Source: a virus. Taken from it: a stretch of 64,000 nt of DNA. The stretch is taken from positions 1-64,000 of IMG/VR virus record IMGVR_UViG_3300035088_000004; one strand, given 5' to 3'. Below, piece after piece: positions 15,612-22,971 of this stretch (positions are counted from its first letter, which is position 1; the number at the start of each line of letters is the position of its first letter). Made by a program: the position numbers and the translations under genes. Under the pieces are notes generated by a model. The model made no database searches. It was not told where the DNA came from and saw only the letters and a program-made list of their open reading frames with translations.

Positions 15612-17932
15612 GCTACACTGACTTTCTTGAATCCAAGCGCATCACGGTTGTGCCAAGTGGGTTCACTCCAGCCGCACTCAACCCGATGCTGTTTGATTTC
15701 CAGCGAGACGTAGACTGCTGGGCGCTGGAACGAGGGAAGGCGGCGCTGTTTGAAGATTGCGGTTTGGGTAAGAGTCCGCAGCAGTTGGTGTGGGCCGAGC
15801 AGGTGGTCCATCGCTACAACAAGCCAGTGCTGATCCTTGCTCCACTAGCAGTCAGTAAACAGACTATTCGTGAAGGTGAGAAGTTCGGTATTGAAGCGCG
15901 GCTGGCAAAGGAACAGTCGGATGTCACGACACCCGCGATCTACGTGACTAACTACGAGAAGCTAAATCACTTTAATCCATCAGTATTCGCCGGGGTTGTG
16001 CTCGATGAATCGTCAATCCTCAAGTCGTTCACCGGAGCCACGCGCAACCAGTTGATTGAGTGTTTTGCCAACACGCCGATGAAGCTATGCTGCACCGCTA
16101 CCCCTGCGCCAAATGACTTCATGGAGTTGGGCAATCACTCTGAGTTCTTAGGCGTGCTTACCCGAACCGAAATGCTCTCCACGTTCTTTGTCCATGACGG
16201 TGGCGACACTAGCAAGTGGCGGCTTAAGGGTCATGCGGAGGAAGAATATTGGAAGTGGATCTGTCAGTGGGCGGTCATGCTGCGTCAGCCGTCGGATCTT
16301 GGTTACGACAACAATGGATTTGTACTGCCGCAGTTAAATTACCATCATCACGTAGTGAAGAGCGAGAAGGCGATTGACGGGTTTCTCTTTCCGGTTGAAG
16401 CGCAGACATTGACCGAGCGCCGAGGGGCCCGTCGCGCGTCATTAAATGAACGTGTTGAACTATGTGCGGCGCTGGTCAATGAGTCCGTCGAACCGTGGCT
16501 GATCTGGTGTGACCTTAACGATGAAGGCGACGCGCTGGCGAAGTTAATTCCCGACGCGGTTCAAGTGGCTGGCAGGGATAAGGACAGTGACAAAGAGTCA
16601 CGGATGTTCGGGTTTAGCGACGGGCATCATCGCGTGCTGATCAGTAAGCCGTCCATCTGCGGCTGGGGCATGAATTGGCAGCACTGCGCCAACGTTGCCT
16701 TCGTCGGTTTGTCCGACTCATGGGAGCAGTGGTATCAAGCCATCAGGCGAGTCTGGCGGTTCGGTCAAACGCGTGAAGTCAACTGTCACGTTATCACGTC
16801 TGAGGCCGAAGGTGCGGTGGTGCGCAACATCCAGCGCAAGGAGGCCGACGCCGCACGCATGGCAAAGGAGATGGTCAAGCATATGAGTGTTTATAATACC
16901 GAGGCGGTTAAAGGGACGGTGAGGACGGCAGACAGTTACAAGACGAAAGTTGAAACAGGCGATGGATGGGAGATGCATCTTGGCGATTGCGTGGAACAAA
17001 TCGCTGACGTGAAAGATGAGAGCGTTCACTATTCGATATTTTCTCCACCGTTCATCTCGTTGTATGTTTACAGTGCGCTAGAGAGAGACATGGGAAATGC
17101 CCGGAGCGATGATGAATTTTACACCCACTTTCAGTTTCTTATAAAGGAACTTCATCGCGTACTACTACCGGGACGATTGTTATCTTTTCACTGCATGGAT
17201 ATTCCCGCGATGAAAGAACGTGATGGCTATATCGGGCTGAAAGATTTCCCCGGCGATCTAATCCGCATGTTTCAAGCGCAAGGATTCATCTATCACTCAC
17301 GAGCGGCTATATGGAAAGATCCGTTAGTTGAGGCAACACGAACAAAAGCACTTGGGCTAATGCATAAACAAGTTGTTAAGGATAGCGCAATGAGCAGACA
17401 AGGATTGCCTGACTATCTTATCACTATGCGCAAACCAGGTGATAACAGTGAGCCAATTTCACGGCCTAAGGGATTCATTGAGTTCATTGGTGATGATGAA
17501 CCAAAGGCGCGTAAGGGTGATCCCGTAATAAGATCCCGCGACATAGAAAAGTATCAGGGAATGACTAGCGATGATCCTGTTTACTCACATCAAGTTTGGC
17601 GGCGTTATGCGTCTCCTGTGTGGATGGATATAAATCAATCTAACACGTTACAGCGTGAATCCGCACGAGAGGATGCTGACGAGAGGCACGTATGTCCTCT
17701 ACAGTTGCAAGTAATTGAACGCGCACTGGAGCTATGGACCAACGCAAATGACGTAGTCCTTGATCCCTTTGCCGGCATTGGCTCAACTGGCTATGTCAGC
17801 CTGCAACATGGGCGGCGATTCATCGGGTTTGAGTTGAAAGAGAGCTATTTTAAACAGGCAGTTGCTAATCTGCGGGCTGCTGAGACGGTTACGCAAACAG
17901 GATTGTTCGCGGTGGCGGGTGAGAAAAGATGA
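15608..17932 (+). CDS. SNF2-type helicase fused to a DNA methyltransferase
   Basis: A 774-residue fusion; ATG 15608 (GAGG upstream) is preferred to GTG 15602. Residues 1-430 form an SF2 ATPase: GLGKS (52-56), DESS (133-136), TATP (163-166) and an arginine-finger motif RRVWRFGQ (about 380). From about 455 a beta-class amino-methyltransferase follows: SPPF catalytic motif IV (about 477) and SAM-binding FAGIGSTG (about 720), then an FELKESYF strand. Such enzymes move on DNA and methylate adenine N6 or cytosine N4. No matching restriction enzyme is seen, so protection of phage DNA is the likely role. Confidence 0.85.
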   Translation: MSYTDFLESKRITVVPSGFTPAALNPMLFDFQRDVDCWALERGKAALFEDCGLGKSPQQLVWAEQVVHRYNKPVLILAPLAVSKQTIREGEKFGIEARLAKEQSDVTTPAIYVTNYEKLNHFNPSVFAGVVLDESSILKSFTGATRNQLIECFANTPMKLCCTATPAPNDFMELGNHSEFLGVLTRTEMLSTFFVHDGGDTSKWRLKGHAEEEYWKWICQWAVMLRQPSDLGYDNNGFVLPQLNYHHHVVKSEKAIDGFLFPVEAQTLTERRGARRASLNERVELCAALVNESVEPWLIWCDLNDEGDALAKLIPDAVQVAGRDKDSDKESRMFGFSDGHHRVLISKPSICGWGMNWQHCANVAFVGLSDSWEQWYQAIRRVWRFGQTREVNCHVITSEAEGAVVRNIQRKEADAARMAKEMVKHMSVYNTEAVKGTVRTADSYKTKVETGDGWEMHLGDCVEQIADVKDESVHYSIFSPPFISLYVYSALERDMGNARSDDEFYTHFQFLIKELHRVLLPGRLLSFHCMDIPAMKERDGYIGLKDFPGDLIRMFQAQGFIYHSRAAIWKDPLVEATRTKALGLMHKQVVKDSAMSRQGLPDYLITMRKPGDNSEPISRPKGFIEFIGDDEPKARKGDPVIRSRDIEKYQGMTSDDPVYSHQVWRRYASPVWMDINQSNTLQRESAREDADERHVCPLQLQVIERALELWTNANDVVLDPFAGIGSTGYVSLQHGRRFIGFELKESYFKQAVANLRAAETVTQTGLFAVAGEKR

Positions 17933-18110
17933 CCGCCTTTCCACCACCACCACTCGCGACGAATTCAACGCGGTGGTTGAGGAGGTGAAGCGGGTCGGGT
18001 GCGTGACGCGAGACGACGGCAGAAAGAACCACGTCTTTCTAGACCATAGCAATATCTGCCAGTGTAGGGATGTTGATTTGAATGCTTATCGAAGGATGGA
18101 GTTGAGATGA
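17919..18110 (+). CDS. Hypothetical small protein
   Basis: A 63-residue frame, start uncertain (GTG 17919, inside the end of the methylase gene). The body RDEFNAVVEEVKRVGCVTRD then HVFLDHSNICQCRDVDLNAY is protein-like with three Cys/His positions. The apparent ATG frame starting at 17929 stops after 18 codons and is rejected. It ends in an ATGA overlap with the next frame. Confidence 0.5.
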   Translation: MRKDDRLSTTTTRDEFNAVVEEVKRVGCVTRDDGRKNHVFLDHSNICQCRDVDLNAYRRMELR

Positions 18111-18235
18111 CGACAACAACCGAAGCCAAACAATTGCCGCTATCATTTGCGGATTACATGCTCAGTCACATCGCGCAGGAGGTGCGCGGAGATCATTGTG
18201 CGGATTACGAAGGCGCAACACTTTGGTCTCAATGA
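18107..18235 (+). CDS. Small hypothetical protein
   Basis: A 42-residue frame starting in an ATGA overlap: MTTTTEAKQLPLSFADYMLS then HIAQEVRGDHCADYEG. It overlaps the next gene by 38 nt in another frame. The Thr-rich start matches others in this phage. Possible but weakly supported. Confidence 0.45.
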   Translation: MTTTTEAKQLPLSFADYMLSHIAQEVRGDHCADYEGATLWSQ

Positions 18236-18419
18236 AAAAGAACCGGGCCAGGATCTTACTAACCAGGAGCGCGTCCTGTATGAGTTTTGCGATCTCTTGG
18301 CTCTGTGTGAAGTTGCACGTGACGCTGGAATACTGCCAGATGTTGCGGGCGGCGTAACTGATGGACGTGTCGAATCGAAGAAGCTTAAGGCTGAAAAGTT
18401 CCGTGAGGTATTCAATTGA
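18198..18419 (+). CDS. Hypothetical helical protein
   Basis: A 73-residue frame from GTG 18198 with GGAG 6 nt upstream. The upstream in-frame extension overlaps the previous gene and looks out of frame. The body is helical (LTNQERVLYEFCDLLALCEV) with a Gly-rich turn and a basic end. No recognised family. Confidence 0.55.
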   Translation: MRITKAQHFGLNEKEPGQDLTNQERVLYEFCDLLALCEVARDAGILPDVAGGVTDGRVESKKLKAEKFREVFN

Positions 18420-18463
18420 GCTAGGACGATTGAGCGCAAACAGTTGAGTGAGCGGAGGATGAA

Positions 18464-18997
18464 GTGATAGCGGCGGTGATAAAACAGGTTGTCTACCACG
18501 TTGGCGACAAGGTTCGCGTTGTTGAGCCGTTGCAAGTTATCCGTGTAGGTTATCCTCTAACTAAGGAAGATGCACTGAGGGCAGTCGAAGAAGAATACGC
18601 GCAGAAAGTCGCTGATTTTATCGTCAGTGTAACAGGACAACCAATCGGGCTAACCAACACCGATCCGCGACTCTGCGCCGATCTGATGGACGCGCTAGCA
18701 TCGTACTGGATTCGCTCCAAAGGATTTGGCGGCAAGGAGCGGAAGATTTACACAGAAGTCAACGAGCGACTACGCAACACCTCCGGTTGGACCGTGATAA
18801 GTAAGCGCCATGTCAAGACTGGAACCTATTGCGCTGGTGGTTACTCGGGCGGCTATGACGGAGAGCCGGATTACGATCCACCGCATCTCAGCGGAGAGCA
18901 GACGCACACGCTACTGACCATTGAGCCGCGCGATTGGAAGTTGAGTCTAACTGCGATTGAAATCGAGGCGGTGAACGTGGAGAAGGAAGCGCAATGA
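18464..18997 (+). CDS. Hypothetical protein
   Basis: A 177-residue protein from GTG 18464 with GGAGG upstream. Mixed alpha/beta, with a Gly/Tyr-rich loop (GTYCAGGYSGGYDGEPDYDP) in the second half. A 58-nt gap, short for this genome, separates it from the preceding gene. The end overlaps the next ATG. Confidence 0.65.
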   Translation: MIAAVIKQVVYHVGDKVRVVEPLQVIRVGYPLTKEDALRAVEEEYAQKVADFIVSVTGQPIGLTNTDPRLCADLMDALASYWIRSKGFGGKERKIYTEVNERLRNTSGWTVISKRHVKTGTYCAGGYSGGYDGEPDYDPPHLSGEQTHTLLTIEPRDWKLSLTAIEIEAVNVEKEAQ

Positions 18998-19224
18998 CCA
19001 CCACCCCTCCTCCACCCACCACTAGACTCGGCATTGCGATTGACTTGGACCAGTTGCGTGGGTTGATGCGGGAGTTCATCGATGAACAGAAGCGTGACTA
19101 TCCTGAGCAGCACGAAACAGAATTAGCTTTTGAGGTGTTCCTCCAGTGGCTACGACAGCGGCAGCGTGAATCACCCGACAACAACATCCTGACGTTTAGA
19201 GTTGAGAAGGGAACAGGTAAATGA
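18994..19224 (+). CDS. Small hypothetical protein with MTTTPPPP leader
   Basis: A 76-residue protein beginning MTTTPPPPTTRLG, then a helical region (DQLRGLMREFIDEQKRDY and FEVFLQWLRQRQRES). Its start region is close in sequence to that of 4838-5203, though the proteins otherwise differ. Overlaps both neighbours by 4 nt. Confidence 0.6.
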   Translation: MTTTPPPPTTRLGIAIDLDQLRGLMREFIDEQKRDYPEQHETELAFEVFLQWLRQRQRESPDNNILTFRVEKGTGK

Positions 19225-19775
19225 GAAGTGATATTTTAACCAAAGACCTACTGGAGCTAAGGGATAAGATCAATAAGCTGACCAACGAGCAGCGTGACAT
19301 TCTTTTAGATCTCGTTGACCCACTGCCTGAGCCACAGGCTGAGCAGAAGACAGCGACGAAGAAAGCAGCTAAGAAACCAGCTACAACCCGCGAGTACGAC
19401 CACTGCCTGCGTTGCGGTACGACTAAGCGGGATTCAAGCCACAAGGACCAGGCGTTGCCTGATTATCACGACTTCCAATCGTCCAAGGGCAAGTCGGCGC
19501 GGGCTGCGGGCATGGCTGAGACGTTGAACAAGAGCCTCCGGTCCCAGCGACGAGTCACGGAGAGCAACTGCGCTGACTGTGAAATGGCTGAAGATATGCC
19601 GATCCACAGTCCTAAAGGCGGGTATCAAACCTATCACCCTTTTCAACCTGCGACGCCTGCTCCCACTGCTCGCAACCAATCATCAGTGAGTAACGGGGCA
19701 GGGTCTACTACAGCGAATTCCGTGGGCGAGACGGTGAGTGCTGGCGATGCTCAAGTCGCTTCAGGGGGTGATTGA
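19221..19775 (+). CDS. Hypothetical protein with linker and zinc-like motif
   Basis: A 184-residue protein: an N-terminal helix (LELRDKINKLTNEQRDILLD), a Lys/Ala/Thr-rich linker (KKAAKKPATT), a CLRCGTTKRDSSHK cluster, CADC, and a disordered Ser/Thr/Pro-rich C-terminus. It resembles a DNA- or RNA-binding adaptor with a zinc centre. No named family. Confidence 0.6.
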   Translation: MRSDILTKDLLELRDKINKLTNEQRDILLDLVDPLPEPQAEQKTATKKAAKKPATTREYDHCLRCGTTKRDSSHKDQALPDYHDFQSSKGKSARAAGMAETLNKSLRSQRRVTESNCADCEMAEDMPIHSPKGGYQTYHPFQPATPAPTARNQSSVSNGAGSTTANSVGETVSAGDAQVASGGD

Positions 19776-19776
19776 G

Positions 19777-20010
19777 ATGATGAATACTCCGCATGATCTC
19801 GCAAGACATATCAAGACTGTAAATATAGCAATGTGTGATCGTTGCAGTAATACCGCAGAGATAGAAGGAGAACGATCTCGCTACTCTGTGGCAGAGTATC
19901 TAATCAAAAAGGGATGGTCTGCATCAGACGATGAGATTGTTTGCGATAAGCACGCACAGTCCGCGCTAACGATCAGTGCACAAAGTGCAGTAGGAGGTTC
20001 AAGTGAGTGA
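19777..20010 (+). CDS. Small zinc-binding-like protein
   Basis: A 77-residue protein from ATG 19777. It has CDRCSNTAEI, a YLIKKGWSASDDEI segment and C-K-H, so a Cys3-His site is possible. The layout (CxxC, helix ending KKGW, second ligand pair) parallels 1784-1963, which suggests a paralogous family of mini zinc proteins. Confidence 0.6.
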   Translation: MMNTPHDLARHIKTVNIAMCDRCSNTAEIEGERSRYSVAEYLIKKGWSASDDEIVCDKHAQSALTISAQSAVGGSSE

Positions 20011-20266
20011 ATTAGCTAACGAGTTCAAAGGTGAGGCCGGAACGATCTATATCGAACAAGCTCGACCCGGTGATAATCATCGCTACGAGGTCTGGTTTGA
20101 AACCTTCTGTATTCTAGGCGAAGGTGACTCGGAGCTGGAAGCATTAAATGATGCATGGCGTCACACGGGAAATATCATGGCGCTGATTGCAGAAGCACGA
20201 CTTAAAGTTGCCGCAACTGCTGAGGCCGGAAAGCAGCCCGACACCGGAACCAACGACATCAGCTAA
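20003..20266 (+). CDS. Hypothetical protein (possible HicB-like fold)
   Basis: An 87-residue protein from GTG 20003, overlapping its neighbour by 8 nt. The pattern YEVWFETFCILGEGDSELEA then LNDAWRHTGNIMALIAEARL, a beta sheet followed by an SELEAL-type helix, is similar to the partly degraded HicB antitoxin fold. No HicA toxin gene is adjacent. The assignment is tentative. Confidence 0.5.
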   Translation: MSELANEFKGEAGTIYIEQARPGDNHRYEVWFETFCILGEGDSELEALNDAWRHTGNIMALIAEARLKVAATAEAGKQPDTGTNDIS

Positions 20267-20285
20267 GGGAAAGGGTGGGTGGATA

Positions 20286-20513
20286 ATGGATGATGATGAC
20301 ACTCCTTATCTCGGTCAGGATCTAATCGATCCCGTCTGCCTGATGCACGGCCAACCGTGGAGCGCCAACCCGCCGCACTGGGCTGGAAAGTGTTTAATCT
20401 GCCAGTTGTGTTTCAAGGTGTTGGATTCAACCGCTGATTGCAATTCGCTACCGGATGGAAGTTACGAAGACGTTTGTATCGAGTGCGCGAGAAAGGAGCG
20501 GGAACAACAATGA
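20286..20513 (+). CDS. Four-cysteine small protein
   Basis: A 75-residue protein from ATG 20286. CLMH, CLICQLC, C and CIECARKE give enough ligands for one or two zinc sites. Acidic N-terminus, basic C-terminus. It ends in an overlap with the next ATG. No named family. Confidence 0.6.
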   Translation: MDDDDTPYLGQDLIDPVCLMHGQPWSANPPHWAGKCLICQLCFKVLDSTADCNSLPDGSYEDVCIECARKEREQQ

Positions 20514-20671
20514 GAACTGAGGCCGATATTCAGGCGCTTGCTGATCAAGCGGCACTTACTTATGGGAAGGCTACGCGGTATCGCAATATGACCTACGAAG
20601 ATGGAGTTAGAGAAGCGTTGGAGTGGGTACTGGACGAGTCGATTCCTGATGCAGAAGCGCCGCTGGCATAG
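20510..20671 (+). CDS. Small hypothetical protein
   Basis: A 53-residue frame starting at ATG 20510 within the previous stop. One helix-rich domain (DIQALADQAALTYGKATRYR, MTYEDGVREALEWVLDE). It resembles a short helical regulator, without a recognised family. Confidence 0.55.
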   Translation: MRTEADIQALADQAALTYGKATRYRNMTYEDGVREALEWVLDESIPDAEAPLA

Positions 20672-20680
20672 GAGACTACG

Positions 20681-20881
20681 ATGGCTATCTGCAATGAATG
20701 CCTCGACCACTTCACCCCCGACAACTACCTCGAACTTTGCAACTCGTGCGGTGGGCAGATGGTGGAGCAGTACGAGTCGATGCAGCAGTTCAAATCGCCG
20801 GTGCTGACGATTGCTGAGCTGTCGAGTCGGGTGGTGTTTGGCGAAGCGTCTACACCGCAACCAGTCTGGAGGATAGAATGA
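20681..20881 (+). CDS. Zinc-ribbon mini-protein
   Basis: A 66-residue protein with CNECLDHFTPDNY and CNSCGGQM near the N-terminus, a classic two-knuckle ribbon, followed by a helical tail. GGAG lies upstream. Its end overlaps the RNA ligase start by 4 nt. Confidence 0.65.
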   Translation: MAICNECLDHFTPDNYLELCNSCGGQMVEQYESMQQFKSPVLTIAELSSRVVFGEASTPQPVWRIE

Positions 20882-21492
20882 GTGAATATCACAAAATAGA
20901 AACACTGTTTGAGCGTGATGCGAACACCTTTAAGGTTGACCCGTCAAAACTTAAGAACCGTACCTACTCGCTGATTAAGACATGGCAGTTCACCGAGAAG
21001 ATTGACGGTACGAATATCCGCTGCATTTGGAAAGATGGCGTGCTGCAATTTGGCGGCAAGACCGACAATGCACAGGTCCATACCGATCTAATCCGCTGGC
21101 TATACGAACATATTCCAGCCGCAAGGATGGCAGAGATCTTTCCTGATAGCGAAGCGGTTATTTACGGTGAGGGCTACGGCGCAGGTATCCAGAAAGGCGG
21201 CTTGTACTCACTGACTAAAAAGTTCATCGTCTTTGACGTGCTTGTCGGCGGCAAGTGGTGGTTAAGTTGGGAGAATACTTGCGACGTTGCTGCGAAGCTC
21301 GATCTTGAAGTGGTACCATTCATTGGCGAAATGACACTTGAAGAAGCAACGGAGATGGTTCGCGCGGGATTCAAGTCGCGTCTAAATAACGGTCAGATGC
21401 AAGCGGAAGGACTAGTGGGTCGCACCGCTGAGCCGCTATTCGACAAGAAAGGTGCGCGGCTAATCGTAAAACTTAAGACGAAGGACTTTTAG
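20878..21492 (+). CDS. RNA ligase (Rnl2-like)
   Basis: A 204-residue protein with the nucleotidyltransferase motifs in order: KIDGTN (lysine about 41, the AMP acceptor), YGEGYG (motif IIIa), EGLVGR (motif IV) and LIVKLKTKDF (motif V). It lacks the C-terminal domain of T4 Rnl2, so it is a minimal catalytic core. The family reseals nicked RNA, often tRNA cut by host defence nucleases. A cloverleaf-like element lies 0.65 kb downstream. No polynucleotide kinase is seen. Confidence 0.85.
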   Translation: MSEYHKIETLFERDANTFKVDPSKLKNRTYSLIKTWQFTEKIDGTNIRCIWKDGVLQFGGKTDNAQVHTDLIRWLYEHIPAARMAEIFPDSEAVIYGEGYGAGIQKGGLYSLTKKFIVFDVLVGGKWWLSWENTCDVAAKLDLEVVPFIGEMTLEEATEMVRAGFKSRLNNGQMQAEGLVGRTAEPLFDKKGARLIVKLKTKDF

Positions 21493-21494
21493 CA

Positions 21495-21686
21495 ATGACG
21501 GCCAACAAGCCCCAACTCAAAGCCGTGCCGGTTGCTGATGGGCCAGTGCGACCGCCGTTTATCAGTGATGCGGAGCGGGAAGGGCTGCCGGTGACTAATC
21601 AACGAGATACAGGCGCTCCGGTGCTGGACGTAGATGCGGTGTTGAGAGGCGCTTCACCGGATTACGTCAAGAGCAACCAGCAATGA
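21495..21686 (+). CDS. Hypothetical small protein
   Basis: A 63-residue Pro- and Ala-rich protein, probably unstructured (KAVPVADGPVRPPFIS, then LDVDAVLRGASPDY). It sits between the RNA ligase and the NrdR-like gene and overlaps the latter by 4 nt. No recognised domain. Confidence 0.55.
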   Translation: MTANKPQLKAVPVADGPVRPPFISDAEREGLPVTNQRDTGAPVLDVDAVLRGASPDYVKSNQQ

Positions 21687-21931
21687 CTTGCCCTACCTGT
21701 TCCAGTCCGACCCGCGTGATTGATTCCCGTGAAGATGAAGGTGTTAGCAACGTGCGCCGTCGCCGACATGCCTGTCGATCCTGTGGTACTCGGTTTTCAA
21801 CCTATGAAGTCACTGCTGATGAGTATAACAAGATGCGAGCAATGCGAATCAACACTACGCAGATTGATTCGACGATAGCTACTCTACGATCGATCAAGGC
21901 GCAGTTTGGAGCAACTAATGGAAAAGACTGA
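21683..21931 (+). CDS. NrdR-like zinc-ribbon protein lacking the ATP-cone
   Basis: An 82-residue protein. Residues 1-45 closely follow the N-terminal zinc ribbon of the ribonucleotide reductase repressor NrdR: CPTCSSPTRVIDSRE, VRRRRHACRSCGTRFSTYE. The ATP-cone that normally follows is missing, replaced by a short helical tail. A DNA-binding regulator or a decoy of host NrdR is plausible. No reductase genes are in the window. Confidence 0.75.
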   Translation: MTCPTCSSPTRVIDSREDEGVSNVRRRRHACRSCGTRFSTYEVTADEYNKMRAMRINTTQIDSTIATLRSIKAQFGATNGKD

Positions 21932-22130
21932 ATATAACTACCTGTTGGAGTTCTGCGTGCAGGTTTCAACCTTCGTGACAATGATTGGCAAGTTTACCCA
22001 CGTTGATGAAGCTGAGCGGAAGGAGTTGGAGTTGACGCTATCGGTGTTGCAACGGAAACTTAGCGAGATCATGCCCCGCGTGCAGGATCGGGAGGCGGCG
22101 GCTGCGACGGAACAGTTTACAGGTTTCTAG
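21918..22130 (+). CDS. Helical hypothetical protein
   Basis: A 70-residue frame from ATG 21918 that overlaps the end of the NrdR-like gene by 14 nt. Mostly helical (YLLEFCVQVSTFVTMIGKFT, then ERKELELTLSVLQRKLSEIM). Last gene of the long plus-strand early operon. No known family. Confidence 0.55.
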   Translation: MEKTEYNYLLEFCVQVSTFVTMIGKFTHVDEAERKELELTLSVLQRKLSEIMPRVQDREAAAATEQFTGF

Positions 22131-22136
22131 GCTTAT

Positions 22137-22207
22137 GCCGTGACGCGTAAGCGTATGCCGGGTCTAATCGCTTCCCAGCGTCGCTCGGTGAAAGTCTGAG
22201 ACACGGC
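22137..22207 (+). other. Cloverleaf-like (tRNA-like) RNA element
   Basis: A 71-nt element. The ends pair as a 6-bp acceptor-like stem (GCCGTG 22137-22142 with CACGGC 22202-22207, followed by A). A T-arm of exact geometry (CTCGG 22184-22188, 7-nt loop TGAAAGT, CTGAG 22196-22200) lies one base before the 3' strand. The D side has a 3-bp hairpin (CGC-GTAA-GCG). The anticodon side forms an interrupted stem (GCCGGG with CCCAGC) with an oversized loop. The T-loop lacks TTC. It is not a standard tRNA; it may be a decayed tRNA or a tRNA mimic. Confidence 0.4.
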
Positions 22208-22267
22208 AACCAGTTGGAACAAGTGGGTTATATCAACAACTTTAGATAGAAAGCGAGAATCCTTACA

Positions 22268-22564
22268 ATGAAACACCATCGACGAAACCGCATCAGGTAC
22301 TTGCTGATGACCACAACCATGCTACTGGCAATCCTCGCACTAGCCCTACCTAGCCAACCAGTAGACGCCTTCGTGCAGGCCGACTGTTACCAATGCATCC
22401 GCGACTGCGCTGATGATGCCTGGTGGGAAATGCGGCAGTGCTTGAACAAAGGTGGGACGACTACCGATTGCAAGGCTGTATACGACAACGCCTACAACGC
22501 CTGTCGCGCGTTTATCTGTAACTACGGGTTAGGGTGCGATCTGCCGAGGGTTGATGATTACTGA
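22268..22564 (+). CDS. Secreted cysteine-rich small protein
   Basis: A 98-residue protein with a basic N-terminus, a hydrophobic core (LLMTTTMLLAILALAL) and a likely signal cleavage near PSQPVDAF. The mature part of about 65 residues has eight cysteines in a CYQCIRDC, C, C, C, CNYGLGC spacing, suggesting disulfide bonds in the periplasm or outside the cell. Acidic end. No family recognised. It is alone on the plus strand just before the convergent minus-strand block. Confidence 0.65.
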   Translation: MKHHRRNRIRYLLMTTTMLLAILALALPSQPVDAFVQADCYQCIRDCADDAWWEMRQCLNKGGTTTDCKAVYDNAYNACRAFICNYGLGCDLPRVDDY

Positions 22565-22574
22565 AAGGTGGGAA

Positions 22575-22970
22575 ATTGACTGGCCCTGACGCGGGGCGCT
22601 CCTAAGAAGGTCTACGGGCCGGAGGAGGTCGTACTCGGCAGGGAATTCTTGGGTCGTTGTAAGGACCGAGGGAATCCGTAGGCAGAAGGTCAAGTGAAAG
22701 AGTTGACCGCTCAGAAACGTGGGCCGTAAGGCTGATAAGGAGTACGAGTAACGGCAACTTCCTAACGGGTAGCAATGGCCCAAGGGTTATTCAGGTGGTC
22801 GTAACCGACTGTCAGCGGCATGACTTAATTGGTCGGGGCGCGAGAAGCAGGTGGAAGGCTAACTCGCATGTTCGATTAGCAACTTAGACATGGAAAGGAG
22901 TATCTCGGACCGAAACTACAGCAACAGGTAGAAAGGGAGAGGCGCTTGCTGGAGACGGTGGGCGTCTCTT
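22575..22970 (+). ncRNA. Structured non-coding segment, candidate RNA
   Basis: About 400 nt without a credible reading frame, between convergent genes. Complementary segments: 22580-22586 with 22616-22622 (7 bp, one G-U), 22629-22636 with 22740-22747 (8 bp), hairpin 22688-22693/22703-22708 (6 bp), a GNRA-loop hairpin 22722-22733 (loop GTAA), 22805-22811 with 22830-22836 (7 bp, two G-U) and 22938-22945 with 22962-22969 (8 bp, one G-U). G-U pairs occur on the plus strand, which favours that as the RNA strand. The last hairpin may end transcription. Function unknown. Confidence 0.45.
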
Positions 22971-22971
22971 G

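Noticed and set aside
17929-17985. Short ATG frame overlapping the end of the methylase gene
   Set aside because: It stops after 18 codons; the alternative frame starting at 17919 is longer and more protein-like.
22575-22970. Group I intron or known riboswitch
   Set aside because: No conserved P/Q/R/S core segments could be seen, and no split gene flanks the stretch.
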